Shown here: positions 17,673 through 26,831 of the stretch, piece after piece
Position numbering within the stretch: position 1 is the first letter of the stretch
How the letters are laid out: every line of letters starts with the position of its first letter
Assembly: GCA_017527865.1 (NCBI GenBank)
Contig: JAFXPN010000038.1
Location: forward strand, 1-64,000
Origin: Clostridiales bacterium
Lineage (GTDB): Bacteria > Bacillota > Clostridia > Saccharofermentanales > Saccharofermentanaceae
Reading direction: 5' to 3'
Length of the DNA: 64,000 nucleotides
Notes under the pieces: model-generated
The model's input: only the letters and a program-made list of their open reading frames with translations
What the model was told of the DNA's origin: nothing
Database searches by the model: none
Translations under genes and position numbers: made by a program

Positions 17673-18565
17673 CTGCTTGTCTGACCGCACGGCAGTCCGA
17701 TATCCATATGTGTAACGGGAAGTCCTAATTCTGAAGAGACTGTCTTGCCTCCGAACCTTGAAGCGCAGGTAAGATCAAGGACATTTCCGACGGCAGCCGA
17801 ACCTAATTCAGTTGCATAGGAGCTTATGATCACGAACAGCGGATCATCTGAGAGCAGCATCGATGCCCGCGATACAAATTCATAAAGTGAACGCTCAATC
17901 TCCCATAGTTCCCCCGAGGGTCCTCTTCCGTACTTCGGAGGATCCATGATGATCCCGTCATACTTTCTGCCGCGCCTTATCTCACGCTCGATAAATTTTC
18001 TGCAGTCTTCATTGATAAACCTTACATAACTGTCAGCAAGCCCGCTCGCGGCTATGTTCTCTTTAGCCCTTGTTATCATGCCCTTGGAAGAATCTACATG
18101 TACGACTTCCGCTGCCCCGTGTGCAGCTGCGGCGCAGGTGGCGGCACCGGTATACGCAAAAAGATTCAGGATCTTGATATCATCCCTGCCGCTTTTACGG
18201 GCTTCGGAGATCAGTTTTCCGGTAAAGTCCCAGTTAGAGGCCTGTTCCGGAAACAGGCCGGTATGCTTAAACGATGTAGGTTCAATAATAAACTTAAGTT
18301 CTTTCCCCAAGGAATCATAACTTATCTGCCAGGTAGAAGGCATCGGCTTAAGGCGGCGCCACGATCCGCCCCCTGAATTGCTCCTGTTATAAACAGCATG
18401 AGGATTAGGGATATCGTCCCATGTAACGGCTTTGCCTTCACAGAACACAGGCCATATCGCCTGAGGATCCGGCCGCCTAAGCAGCACATCGCCCCAGCGC
18501 TCATACTTCTCGGCATCTCCTGCATAGAGTACCTCAAAGTCTTTCCATCTGTCCGAAATAAACAT
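17654..18565 (-). CDS. Class I SAM-dependent methyltransferase, rRNA type (RlmK/RlmI-like)
   Basis: A 303-residue methyltransferase. The SAM-binding motif is KILNLFAYTGAATCAAAA with VVHVDSSKGMI as the acidic loop. IIMDPPKYGRG is the catalytic motif typical of RlmI/RlmK-type RNA methyltransferases, and its end overlaps a pseudouridine synthase gene, supporting an rRNA role. The N-terminal ~90 residues carry a WKDFEVLYAGDAEKYERWG region found in bacterial members. No PUA domain is visible. A weak GGGA precedes the ATG. The modified base is not predictable from sequence. Confidence 0.85.
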   Translation of the reverse strand: MFISDRWKDFEVLYAGDAEKYERWGDVLLRRPDPQAIWPVFCEGKAVTWDDIPNPHAVYNRSNSGGGSWRRLKPMPSTWQISYDSLGKELKFIIEPTSFKHTGLFPEQASNWDFTGKLISEARKSGRDDIKILNLFAYTGAATCAAAAHGAAEVVHVDSSKGMITRAKENIAASGLADSYVRFINEDCRKFIEREIRRGRKYDGIIMDPPKYGRGPSGELWEIERSLYEFVSRASMLLSDDPLFVIISSYATELGSAAVGNVLDLTCASRFGGKTVSSELGLPVTHMDIGLPCGQTSRWTPRA

Positions 18566-18581
18566 ACTGATCCCGGCTAAT

Positions 18582-19436
18582 TCAGCGCACCGTCAAAGAT
18601 GCGGTCGTACCTGCTGTTCCGCCGTCAAACGAGATCTCAACGGTATAGGAGCCTGCCCCGTAATCCTGTCCCCAAAAACTGCAGGCCGCCGTTGTTTCTC
18701 CGTTAAGAACGATCTGTTCACTTTGGACAACTTCGCCGTCTTTTATCAGATCAGCCGTCAGTTCAAGATACATCGGCCGGTCAAAGTAAAATACGGCAAG
18801 CATCGCTTCAGGCGAGATCAACGAATTCGCATCAAGGGGATTTGACATGACCGGATCATACCAGACGGAATCGATGAGACTTTCATCGAAGAACGGCTCA
18901 TAGAATGAGGTAGGCATACCATTCTCATCCACAAATACCAGCGATTCGTACGGAACAAAGAATACATCGATGAGCTCCGACATATCTTCTATCGTCCAGT
19001 CACCCTTCTGCCCTTTTAATTCAAAAGTCACCTCGACGTCTCTTGTCTCAGCATTCCCGAGCGCCTCTTCGATATAAGCTTCGGTACCCATGGATATGCC
19101 GTCGATCAGTCTTACGTCGTGGAATGTAACAGGGATCTCTACCTTTGTCCTGTTCTTGTTTACCCTTGCCTCACCTAATTCATAGGAGATCTCCGCAACA
19201 GCTTCAGCCGCAAACTCAAGGCTTTGTTCCGGCATATCAGGCACTGAATAGTCATCATCATATTCGTCAAGTCCGTTTACAGGATCCTCGATGAAGGCAT
19301 CTATCGCTTCCGTCAGGATCTTTGATGCTTCTTTGGCGGAGATACTTGCCAGGAATTCGGAACAACCCGTCGAACCTGCAACTATGCAGGTCAAAAGGAA
19401 CAGACAAACAGACTTTTTTAAGAAATTTATGTTCAT
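18582..19436 (-). CDS. Lipoprotein, unknown
   Basis: A 284-residue predicted lipoprotein. A signal peptide ends in the lipobox AGSTGC at about residues 20-25, and the mature part is acidic. Residues about 75-150 resemble a DUF5105/DUF4878-like fold (VEIPVTFHDVRLIDG, VEVTFELKGQKGDWTIEDM). The C-terminal ~80 residues (YLELTADLIKDGEVVQSEQ) look like an Ig-like beta sandwich. GGGTGA precedes the ATG. It sits before the methyltransferase on the same strand and diverges from the two-component system; a surface sensing link is possible but unproven. Confidence 0.75.
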   Translation of the reverse strand: MNINFLKKSVCLFLLTCIVAGSTGCSEFLASISAKEASKILTEAIDAFIEDPVNGLDEYDDDYSVPDMPEQSLEFAAEAVAEISYELGEARVNKNRTKVEIPVTFHDVRLIDGISMGTEAYIEEALGNAETRDVEVTFELKGQKGDWTIEDMSELIDVFFVPYESLVFVDENGMPTSFYEPFFDESLIDSVWYDPVMSNPLDANSLISPEAMLAVFYFDRPMYLELTADLIKDGEVVQSEQIVLNGETTAACSFWGQDYGAGSYTVEISFDGGTAGTTASLTVR

Positions 19437-19496
19437 AATTCACCCATAATACACAATTTTGAAACTGATTATACAACATCTGAGTGTTTTTTAATA

Positions 19497-19502
19497 TATA
19501 AT
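19497..19502 (+). promoter_or_regulatory. -10 box upstream of the two-component operon
   Basis: Exact TATAAT 34 bases before the response regulator ATG, in an AT-rich stretch. The expected -35 position has no good match, so the promoter may need an activator, perhaps the regulator itself. Confidence 0.4.
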
Positions 19503-19535
19503 ATGAAACGATGAAACTTAATGGAAGGACCTGTT

Positions 19536-20231
19536 ATGTCTTCAACTCCTCATATACTGATTTGTGATGATGACCCTATCGTCCACGAGTCTTTAAGGCT
19601 CTATTTTGATAACGAACATTATACCCATTCAGATGCTTATGACGGCAATGAATCCTTACAGCTGGCTATACAGGACAAGCCTGATCTTATCCTGCTCGAT
19701 GTGATGATGCCGGGAATGAACGGACTTGATGTATGCCGTGAGCTGCGCAAGACGATCACGACGCCTATCATTATCCTGACAGCCAAGGGAGAAGAGATAG
19801 ACAGAGTCCTCGGACTGGAACTGGGAGCAGATGACTATATCGTCAAGCCTTTCTCTCCCAGAGAGGTCGTAGCAAGGATCAAAGCAGTCCTCAGAAGGAC
19901 CGAATCTTTACAGGAACACTCTCCCTCGACCCAGATACTGAGATTCGACGGACTTGAGATCAATATCGAGAATTATTCCGTAAGGGTCAATTCCGAACAG
20001 ATACCTTTTACGCCTAAGGAAGTAGAGATACTGCATCTGCTTGCTATGAAGCCCGGAACCGTAATGAGCCGCGAACAGATCATCAATCAGGTCTGGGGCG
20101 ATAATTTTGACGGAGACCTTCGTACTATCGACACTCATATCAAGCGCATAAGGCAAAAGATCACATATGAAGGCTGCAAGTGGAATATATCGACCGTTTA
20201 CGGAGTAGGATATAAATTCGAGGTCTCCTGA
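19536..20231 (+). CDS. OmpR/PhoB-family response regulator
   Basis: A 231-residue transcription factor. The receiver domain has acidic pocket ICDDDP, phospho-acceptor Asp55 in ILLDVMMPGMNG, LTAKGEE and VKPFSPREVVARI. The C-terminal winged helix (about 130-230) ends with RTIDTHIKRIRQKI and TVYGVGYKFE, the OmpR signature. The start at 19536 is preferred over an in-frame ATG at 19521 because GGAAGGA lies between them. The sensor kinase gene begins right after its stop. Confidence 0.94.
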   Translation: MSSTPHILICDDDPIVHESLRLYFDNEHYTHSDAYDGNESLQLAIQDKPDLILLDVMMPGMNGLDVCRELRKTITTPIIILTAKGEEIDRVLGLELGADDYIVKPFSPREVVARIKAVLRRTESLQEHSPSTQILRFDGLEINIENYSVRVNSEQIPFTPKEVEILHLLAMKPGTVMSREQIINQVWGDNFDGDLRTIDTHIKRIRQKITYEGCKWNISTVYGVGYKFEVS

Positions 20232-22034
20232 TTGTTCAGAAGAAGTTACATAATGCGCCGTATGTTCATGCTGGTGTTTGCCGCACTGGCAGCGTCTGCA
20301 TTGCTCGCAGCCGTAGCATTCGGTGTCGCCGGCCGTAAAGCGGCTTTCAATTACAACGCAGAAGAATCCTATACAAAAGGGATGAACATAGCACAAGTGA
20401 TCGATGATGTATCCGATGATCTGACGCTGTGGCAGATCTATGAATACATCCTCTACCCGTCCGGTTCACTGAACACCCAGTACTTCATTGCCGACGCTGA
20501 CGGCAATATCGTGATTCCTGACAAATCATATCAGGGGAAGGATGATAAAGGCCTGTCTGCTGCCGAATTTGTAAACAGCAATATAAACAACGAGGAAGCA
20601 TGGGACGGCAACATCGCTTTCCTTAATTCAGGATTCGAAGAACAGTCAATGATCATAAAGATCCCATTCACAAATGAAAACGCCGAATACTATGTCATTC
20701 AGCATACAGTCATCGATGAGAACAGTGATCTGATCAGCAACTATGTCAATATCCTTCTGCTGTCTACGCTCGCTGCGGCTCTAGCAATGATGATACCGAC
20801 AGTAATAATCGTAGAACTGGTAACCGAGCCATTGCAGGAGGTAAACAGGACTGCCAAGGAATACGGACGCGGCAATCTTCTCATCAGGGCAAATGAAAGC
20901 CATGTCGGAGAAGCAGGAGAACTTGCCCAGTCCTTCAACATCATGGCCGATAAGCTGTCCCGCTCGATCAATGACCTTACTAACGAAAGGAACAGACTCG
21001 AGAATATCTTCAACGTGATCTCCGAAGGGATCATTGTATTTAACAAGGACGGCAGCGTAACATTCTCCAACGACAAGATGACCGACATATTTGCCAAGGT
21101 TCCCCGTAAGAATACATTTGCGGAGAAACTGCAGATCGTTCCTTTCGAACAGTTTTGGGAAGACCTTGCAGAATGCATGCTGACGGCACAGATCAAGGAA
21201 AATGTTGAAGAAGGCACAAATTACGCCTATCAGTACACGATAGTTCCGCGTTATGATGCCGCTGACGAGTCTGTCTGCATCGGCGCCACCGGCTTTTTCA
21301 GGGATATAACGGAAGAGCACAAGCTTGAGATGACAAGACAGGACTATGTAGCCAATATTTCTCACGAACTGCGTACTCCCCTTCAGACTTTAAGAGGTCT
21401 TGTCGAGCCTCTTGCAGACGGTATGGTCAAGAACGAAGAGGACCGCATGAGATACTACAACATCATCCTCGACGAGACATTAAGACTGTCAAGACTGATA
21501 GATGACATGCTCGAATTATCAAAGCTCCAGTCACGAACGATAGCTTTCCAGATGTATCCTTTCGATCTCAACGCGCTGCTCGACAGTGTAATGACAAGAT
21601 TCAAGCCTGTAATGGCTGATGCAGGAATTTACTTCAGCAGTCACAGCACGACAGATACACTTCCCACGGTAATGGGCAATCCTGACAGAGTAAACCAGAT
21701 ACTCGTCATACTTCTTGACAATGCAAAGAAATATACACCGCAGGGCGGAAGCATCACTATAAGCAGCGATTACAATGAGGATATCGGAAAAGTATACATT
21801 TCCGTATCGGATACCGGTCAGGGCATTCATGAATACGACATCAACCACATCTTCGAGAGATTCTTCAAAGCCGACCGCGCCCGCGGCAAGAAAGGAACCG
21901 GATTGGGTCTTGCGATCGCCAAGGAGCTTTTGACTTACATGGGCGAGGATATTACAGTCGAGAGCGAATACGGTAAAGGATCTAAATTCACGTTTACGCT
22001 CAAGAAAGCCGAAGCTGCCAACAACTGGGAATAA
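20232..22034 (+). CDS. Sensor histidine kinase with HAMP and PAS domains
   Basis: A 600-residue membrane kinase. Layout: membrane helix about 12-32, extracellular sensor about 33-173, second helix about 175-198, HAMP linker (TEPLQEVNRTAKEYGRGN), PAS domain about 255-355, HisKA with phospho-acceptor His378 in NISHELRTPLQTLRG, then an HATPase domain (DNAKKYTPQGG, VSDTGQGI, GTGLGLAIAK). The architecture resembles WalK/PhoR. The start is TTG at 20232 with GAGGT upstream; ATG at 20253 is an alternative. The signal is unknown. The response regulator ends at the preceding base. Confidence 0.93.
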   Translation: MFRRSYIMRRMFMLVFAALAASALLAAVAFGVAGRKAAFNYNAEESYTKGMNIAQVIDDVSDDLTLWQIYEYILYPSGSLNTQYFIADADGNIVIPDKSYQGKDDKGLSAAEFVNSNINNEEAWDGNIAFLNSGFEEQSMIIKIPFTNENAEYYVIQHTVIDENSDLISNYVNILLLSTLAAALAMMIPTVIIVELVTEPLQEVNRTAKEYGRGNLLIRANESHVGEAGELAQSFNIMADKLSRSINDLTNERNRLENIFNVISEGIIVFNKDGSVTFSNDKMTDIFAKVPRKNTFAEKLQIVPFEQFWEDLAECMLTAQIKENVEEGTNYAYQYTIVPRYDAADESVCIGATGFFRDITEEHKLEMTRQDYVANISHELRTPLQTLRGLVEPLADGMVKNEEDRMRYYNIILDETLRLSRLIDDMLELSKLQSRTIAFQMYPFDLNALLDSVMTRFKPVMADAGIYFSSHSTTDTLPTVMGNPDRVNQILVILLDNAKKYTPQGGSITISSDYNEDIGKVYISVSDTGQGIHEYDINHIFERFFKADRARGKKGTGLGLAIAKELLTYMGEDITVESEYGKGSKFTFTLKKAEAANNWE

Positions 22035-22045
22035 ACCGTCATACA

Positions 22046-22771
22046 ATGGGCATAAGGGTCAACAAATACATCGCATCGAGCGGATACTGTTCAAGAAGAC
22101 AGGCAGATATCCTTGTTGAAGAAGGTCATGTTAAGGTTAACGGGGTCACGGCCGTCAACGGAACCGTAGTAGAAGACGGTCAGAGCGTCACAGTAGACGG
22201 CAGGGATATCATTCCTGAAGAAAAGAAGATATACATAGCACTCCATAAACCGCTGGGGATAACTTGCACTACTGACAGACGGGATCCGACCAACATCATC
22301 GATTATCTCGATATGGATGACAGGGTATTCCCTATCGGAAGACTTGATAAGAATTCGTCGGGACTGATCCTTCTGACCAACGACGGAGATATAGTCAACA
22401 AGCTTCTGAGGGCAGAGAACGGTCACGAGAAGGAATACCAGGTCCGGGTAGATAAAAAGATCAGACCCGGCTTTAAGGAAGAGATGGAAAGCGGAGTTGA
22501 GATACTGGGGCAAAAGACACTCCCCTGCCATGTCGAGATCACGGGAACGCATACTTTTAATATAATCCTGAAACAGGGACTCAACCGCCAGATACGACGT
22601 ATGTGCGAAGTGTTGGGGTACCGCGTTACCAGGCTTCGAAGGATAAGATTCGTAAATATAACACTGGGAGACATGAAGCCCGGAGAAAGAAGGTATCTGC
22701 GCAAAGATGAGGTTTCCGATCTGATCAGGCTCTGCAGCGGGTCTTCAGAATCTTCCGATAAGCCTCACTAA
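22046..22771 (+). CDS. rluB: RsuA/RluB-family pseudouridine synthase
   Basis: A 241-residue rRNA pseudouridine synthase. The N-terminal S4 RNA-binding domain (RVNKYIASSGYCSRRQADILVE) is followed by the catalytic motif FPIGRLDKNSSGLILLTNDG and the C-terminal LKQGLNRQIRRMCEVLGY block. RluB modifies 23S rRNA near the peptidyl transferase centre; RsuA-like members act on 16S. The gene starts 11 bases after the kinase stop without a good ribosome site, so it probably depends on upstream translation. Its end overlaps yqeG by 27 bases on the other strand. Confidence 0.93.
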   Translation: MGIRVNKYIASSGYCSRRQADILVEEGHVKVNGVTAVNGTVVEDGQSVTVDGRDIIPEEKKIYIALHKPLGITCTTDRRDPTNIIDYLDMDDRVFPIGRLDKNSSGLILLTNDGDIVNKLLRAENGHEKEYQVRVDKKIRPGFKEEMESGVEILGQKTLPCHVEITGTHTFNIILKQGLNRQIRRMCEVLGYRVTRLRRIRFVNITLGDMKPGERRYLRKDEVSDLIRLCSGSSESSDKPH

Positions 22772-23242
22772 CTTCTCGAACGGTCTTTTGAGAACAACAT
22801 ACCATATCTCCCTGCGCGAGTATCTCTCGACCATGATCGTATATACACCCGCAAGCTTTCCTGCTATTACATCGGTAAAGACCTGATCGCCTATCATCAC
22901 ACACTCCGAAGAAGATCTGTCCATGAGCTTCATCGCACGGCAGATACCGTCCGGACGCGGCTTATGCGCATAGGTAACACACGGGATCCCGAGAATATCA
23001 GCTATCTTTGCAGATCTTCCGGACTTTGCATTTGACACAAGACAGCAGCTGAAGTTCTTTTCGCGCAGGGCCGAGATAAACTCATGTGCGTAACTGCCGG
23101 GTTCAGTGGCGTGATCCGGTCCCAGGGTGTTGTCAAAATCAAGGAGCAGACACGTCTTCCCCGCGCCGGCAAGCTGATCGAGGGGGATCTCAAATACATT
23201 TTTATATACTTTGTCGGGTTTCATCGCTTTAAAGATATTCAT
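22745..23242 (-). CDS. yqeG: YqeG-family HAD phosphatase
   Basis: A 165-residue HAD-IIIA phosphatase. Motif I is LLLDFDNTLGPD, motif II CCLVSNAKSG, and motifs III/IV AHKPRPDG and VMIGDQVFTDVIAGKLAG. In B. subtilis yqeG lies near yqeH and nadD-yqeK, and relatives act on phosphatidylglycerol phosphate or small phosphate esters; the substrate here is not known. It converges on and overlaps the rluB-like gene. It diverges from lysC across a 93-base AT-rich gap. Confidence 0.9.
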   Translation of the reverse strand: MNIFKAMKPDKVYKNVFEIPLDQLAGAGKTCLLLDFDNTLGPDHATEPGSYAHEFISALREKNFSCCLVSNAKSGRSAKIADILGIPCVTYAHKPRPDGICRAMKLMDRSSSECVMIGDQVFTDVIAGKLAGVYTIMVERYSRREIWYVVLKRPFEKLVRLIGRF

Positions 23243-23282
23243 ATTCTAAAGATTGTAAATATAAAAACATAAAAAGCAAATA

Positions 23283-23322
23283 ATATCTTGTGATAATATA
23301 AGTGGCGGTTGAAACAAGATAT
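23283..23322 (+). promoter_or_regulatory. Inverted repeat in the lysC leader
   Basis: Perfect 9-bp arms ATATCTTGT (23283-23291) and ACAAGATAT (23314-23322) lie 22 bases apart. The right arm ends two bases before the GAGGT ribosome site of lysC. As RNA it would make a stem next to the ribosome site; as DNA it could be an operator. No lysine riboswitch is present. Confidence 0.4.
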
Positions 23323-23335
23323 ACGAGGTATCGTT

Positions 23336-24688
23336 ATGAAGATAGCAAAATTCGGAGGCTCGTCACTTGCTGACGCATCACAGATAAAAAAGGTATGTGA
23401 CATCATACTCGCCGATCCTGACAGAAGGATCATAGTTGTCTCTGCTCCCGGCAAACGGACCAAAGAAGACATCAAGGTTACCGATCTTCTAATCTACGCA
23501 GCAAATGCTGCCTTAAAGAACGGGAACTGCGAGGAAGAGCTCGCTGCCGTCATCGAGCGTTTCAACAGCATCTGCGCAGAGCTTAAGGTTACCGAAGTCC
23601 TTCCTCAGATAACAGACGCGCTTAACAGTGCCGTATCGACGGACAGATCGGATGAGAACTGTTTCATAGACACCGTCAAAGCCATGGGAGAAGACTGCTG
23701 CGCAAGGCTTGTGGCTTCTTACCTTACTTCTATCGGACATCCGGCCAGATACTGCAACCCCAAAGAATGCGGTCTGTTCCTTGAACGCGATCTTGCGGGC
23801 AAAGCGCGCATACTGGGCGAATCATATGACAATCTCGAATCACTTAAATACAGCAAGGAACTCTGCATATTCCCCGGATTCTACGGCTACGGCAAAGACG
23901 GCCGCATCATCACGTTCTCGAGAGGAGGTTCCGATATAACCGGTTCTATCCTCGCAGGAGCTGTCAATGCCAATGTCTATGAGAACTGGACTGACGTAGA
24001 TAATGTTTTTGCGGTCAACCCCTCTTTGGTAAAGAACCCCTTCCCCATTACGGAGATCACCTACGACGAGATGAGAGAGCTTGCATATGCCGGATTCTCC
24101 GTTCTTCATGAAGAAGCCCTTTATCCCGTTTATGTAAGAGGCATTCCCGTTCACATCCGCAATACCAACAATCCGTCGGCTAAGGGAACGCGTATCGTTT
24201 CCGAGAGAACACACTATGATTCTCTGGTCACGGGAATCGCAGGCGAGAAAGGCTTCCTTACGATCACGGTCACCAAATATCTTATGAACCACGAAGTGGG
24301 ATTCATTTCCTCATTGCTGAAAATACTGGCTGAAGAGGGCGTGCCGATAGAGCATATACCTTCAGGCATCGATTCGGTTACCATCATCGCGCGCAAGAAA
24401 TACTTTACGCCTGATAAAGAAGACATAATCATCAACCGTTTCCGCAACGAAGCGAGGGCAGAATCCGTAAAGATCGACCGCGATCTTGCGATAGTAATGA
24501 TCGTCGGACAGGCGATGGAAAAATCAGTAGGTATCATGGCACGCGCTGCATCAGCATTATCTGCTGCGGGCATCAACCTCCGCATAGTAAACCAGGGTGC
24601 ATCCGAGATATCGATGATGTTCGGTGTTTCCGAGGAATATACTGACTACGCCGTTCGCGTCCTCTACAAAGAACTCTTCCGCTACTGA
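23336..24688 (+). CDS. lysC: Aspartate kinase
   Basis: First enzyme of the aspartate pathway (lysine, threonine, methionine, diaminopimelate), 450 residues. The kinase domain opens with KIAKFGGSSLADASQIKKV; FSRGGSDITGSILAGAVNA and NWTDVDNVFAVNP mark the ATP/aspartate site. Two ACT domains at the end (about 310-450, including VGFISSLLKILAEEGVPIEH and GIMARAASALSAAGIN) bind feedback amino acids. The start at 23336 uses GAGGT; an in-frame TTG at 23309 is less likely. Its 3' end overlaps comEC by seven bases tail to tail. Confidence 0.95.
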   Translation: MKIAKFGGSSLADASQIKKVCDIILADPDRRIIVVSAPGKRTKEDIKVTDLLIYAANAALKNGNCEEELAAVIERFNSICAELKVTEVLPQITDALNSAVSTDRSDENCFIDTVKAMGEDCCARLVASYLTSIGHPARYCNPKECGLFLERDLAGKARILGESYDNLESLKYSKELCIFPGFYGYGKDGRIITFSRGGSDITGSILAGAVNANVYENWTDVDNVFAVNPSLVKNPFPITEITYDEMRELAYAGFSVLHEEALYPVYVRGIPVHIRNTNNPSAKGTRIVSERTHYDSLVTGIAGEKGFLTITVTKYLMNHEVGFISSLLKILAEEGVPIEHIPSGIDSVTIIARKKYFTPDKEDIIINRFRNEARAESVKIDRDLAIVMIVGQAMEKSVGIMARAASALSAAGINLRIVNQGASEISMMFGVSEEYTDYAVRVLYKELFRY

Positions 24689-26742
24689 TCACGGAACGGC
24701 CATCTGAGGATCGTCCCCGAACGTCCGGTCTCGATTATCAGCGCACCGGAGCAGTCCGTGCGTTTTATCAGACAGCCGTATTCTTCCAGTCTTCTGAGAG
24801 TATCCGGCGCAGGATGACCGTACATATTGCCTGCACCTACCGAGATCACTGCGATCTTGGGGGAAACACATTCTATGAATTCGGTTGAAGTTGAATATGA
24901 AGAACCGTGATGAGCGACCTTAAGGATATCCGAATCGATGTATTCGCCCCGGCAGATCAGAGCAAGCTCGGTTTCAATTCCGATGTCACCTGTAAATAAA
25001 ACGGAAAGATCGCCGTAAACGAGCCTTAAGACCACACTGTCTTCGTTGCTGCCGTCAACCGCTTTTAACGGCCATATACAATTAAGCTCAAGTTCATCTG
25101 TGATATTCATCTGCCATCCTGCATTTATATCAAAACAATCAAGAAGAACATCGATCCTTCCCTGATCATAAAGATATTGAAGACCTCCTGCGTGATCCTC
25201 GTCCAAATGCGTTGCTATGGCCAGATCAACTTTTTCTATCCCGTAATAATCAAGAGCAGGAGCTATGATATACTGACCGGCTGAAGTAACGCCGCCGTCG
25301 ATCAGCACACTCCTGCCTTCGCCCATGATAAGGCAGCTGTCCCCCTGCCCGACATCAAGAAAGACTATGGTCACATCGGGAGAATTGACGGCAGAAAATA
25401 CCATGATTCCGGTTGCTATGCCGAGAAGTGCAAGGCAGGGCCTTATCAGAAACCGGCGCGCAGTCCCCGGAGGGAGCAGGAAGACACACAGCACGGCAAA
25501 TGCCGAATATATAAAGGATTCTGACAATCCGTTCGTTGATAAACTGTGGAAGGACAATGCCGGGCATAATGAAGTAATACCGGTCAGAAGCTTAAACAGA
25601 ACGGAACATGCAAACGGCATACCCGTCAGAACGGTCGGAATAAAGAATACACATGCCGCCGAAGCGATAAAAGATGCCGTTATCTGCACTGCAAGGTGAA
25701 CAAAGGATATATAACAGCAAGTCCTTCCTCGGAAAGGCATCATTCCGATCATCGCAGATATAACGGGCACGAGCGCTGATATCATCGTCTGAGGCATATC
25801 GACGCGTTTTAACAGCTCCTCCAGTCTGCCGCCGAAGAGCCTTATCGCAGCTGCCGCCGCAAAGCTCATCTGAAATCCCGCTGAAAGAACGCTGTACGGG
25901 TCATCTGCCATCAGAACAGCCGCAGCCAATGCCATTCCCGATATCCAGTCTCTGGACAAATAATTGCCGATGCTCATAAAACAGGCCCTGGTTACGGACT
26001 CCGACCATCCAGTCAGAGTTCCGACAAGAACACAAAAAAGGATATAAGCAGGCGCGCCCTTCCCGCGGCTTATGTGAGACTTCCTCAAAAACTCGGACAG
26101 GATCATCAGAAACGCCGCAAAATGCGTCCCTGACACAGCCAGAAGATGAGAACAGCCCGACAGTCGGAACTGCCTTGACACTTCATCGCTTATAAGCGAG
26201 TCATCTCCCATGAACAGGGCCCCTGCGAGCGCCTTATCCTCATCATCATCGAAAAGCGATACAACATACTTCCTGATCTCATGGAAAAAGCGTGACAACC
26301 CGTCTTCCAGCCGCATTATCACGGGACCGTCTTTGATCTTCCTGATCTCATCGGAATAAAAGACTCCGGATATGCCGCGTCTTCTTAAATGATCCGCATA
26401 ATCAAACTGACCGGGGTTTGACGGTTTATCGAATACCTTGACATATCCGCTGATAAACACCCTATCGCCCGGTATTAAACCGTCATCCGGATCACCGTTA
26501 TACAGTATTCTTCCGAAGGCCGAGGTCTTTATAACCGCCTGCATGCTTCCGTCAAGCTTCAGCTCCACACTTCTTATAACCCCTTCGGATTCGATCCTGC
26601 CGCCTTTAACGGTTACGGGAACAAGATAAGTAACCAGATACACTGTAATTACAGCGATCAGAACCGGAACTGCCAACGGATGCCGCTTAACTGACGCGAT
26701 TATACGTTCAAATGCATAAGATGTCTGATTTTTGAGTTTCAT
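24682..26742 (-). CDS. comEC: DNA internalisation channel ComEC/Rec2
   Basis: Competence protein of about 686 residues that passes single-stranded DNA across the membrane. An N-terminal OB-like extracellular region (about 40-150) is followed by the competence domain with many helices (LAVSGTHFAAFLMILSEFL and SESVTRACFMSIGNYL are signatures). The C-terminal metallo-beta-lactamase domain (VTIVFLDVGQGDSCLIMGEG, ATHLDEDHAGGLQYL, KVAHHGSSYST) is the candidate nuclease that degrades one strand. The ATG at 26742 follows the usual family N-terminus, but no ribosome site is visible. comEA is about 17 kb away, outside any shared operon. Confidence 0.93.
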   Translation of the reverse strand: MKLKNQTSYAFERIIASVKRHPLAVPVLIAVITVYLVTYLVPVTVKGGRIESEGVIRSVELKLDGSMQAVIKTSAFGRILYNGDPDDGLIPGDRVFISGYVKVFDKPSNPGQFDYADHLRRRGISGVFYSDEIRKIKDGPVIMRLEDGLSRFFHEIRKYVVSLFDDDEDKALAGALFMGDDSLISDEVSRQFRLSGCSHLLAVSGTHFAAFLMILSEFLRKSHISRGKGAPAYILFCVLVGTLTGWSESVTRACFMSIGNYLSRDWISGMALAAAVLMADDPYSVLSAGFQMSFAAAAAIRLFGGRLEELLKRVDMPQTMISALVPVISAMIGMMPFRGRTCCYISFVHLAVQITASFIASAACVFFIPTVLTGMPFACSVLFKLLTGITSLCPALSFHSLSTNGLSESFIYSAFAVLCVFLLPPGTARRFLIRPCLALLGIATGIMVFSAVNSPDVTIVFLDVGQGDSCLIMGEGRSVLIDGGVTSAGQYIIAPALDYYGIEKVDLAIATHLDEDHAGGLQYLYDQGRIDVLLDCFDINAGWQMNITDELELNCIWPLKAVDGSNEDSVVLRLVYGDLSVLFTGDIGIETELALICRGEYIDSDILKVAHHGSSYSTSTEFIECVSPKIAVISVGAGNMYGHPAPDTLRRLEEYGCLIKRTDCSGALIIETGRSGTILRWPFRDQ

Positions 26743-26781
26743 ACCGTTATGGTAAAATACGGAATCATTGAATATAACTGC

Positions 26782-26815
26782 AAAAAACCGACAAAAAACG
26801 ACAAAAAACGACAAA
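26782..26815. repeat. Phased A-tracts between comEC and engB
   Basis: The 10-mer ACAAAAAACG occurs twice in tandem (26791-26810), with a variant on each side. A6 tracts begin at 26782, 26793 and 26803 and an A3 at 26813, spaced by 11, 10 and 10 bases. One helical turn between tracts predicts a bent DNA segment, lying between the divergent comEC and engB starts. Confidence 0.6.
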
Positions 26816-26831
26816 GACAGGTTTCATAGAG

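Noticed and set aside
23243-23335. Possible lysine riboswitch upstream of lysC
   Set aside because: The 93-base gap is too short for that aptamer and has only a simple inverted repeat.
26781-26820. Short repeats resembling a CRISPR start
   Set aside because: The units are 10 bp in direct tandem without spacers; they are phased A-tracts.
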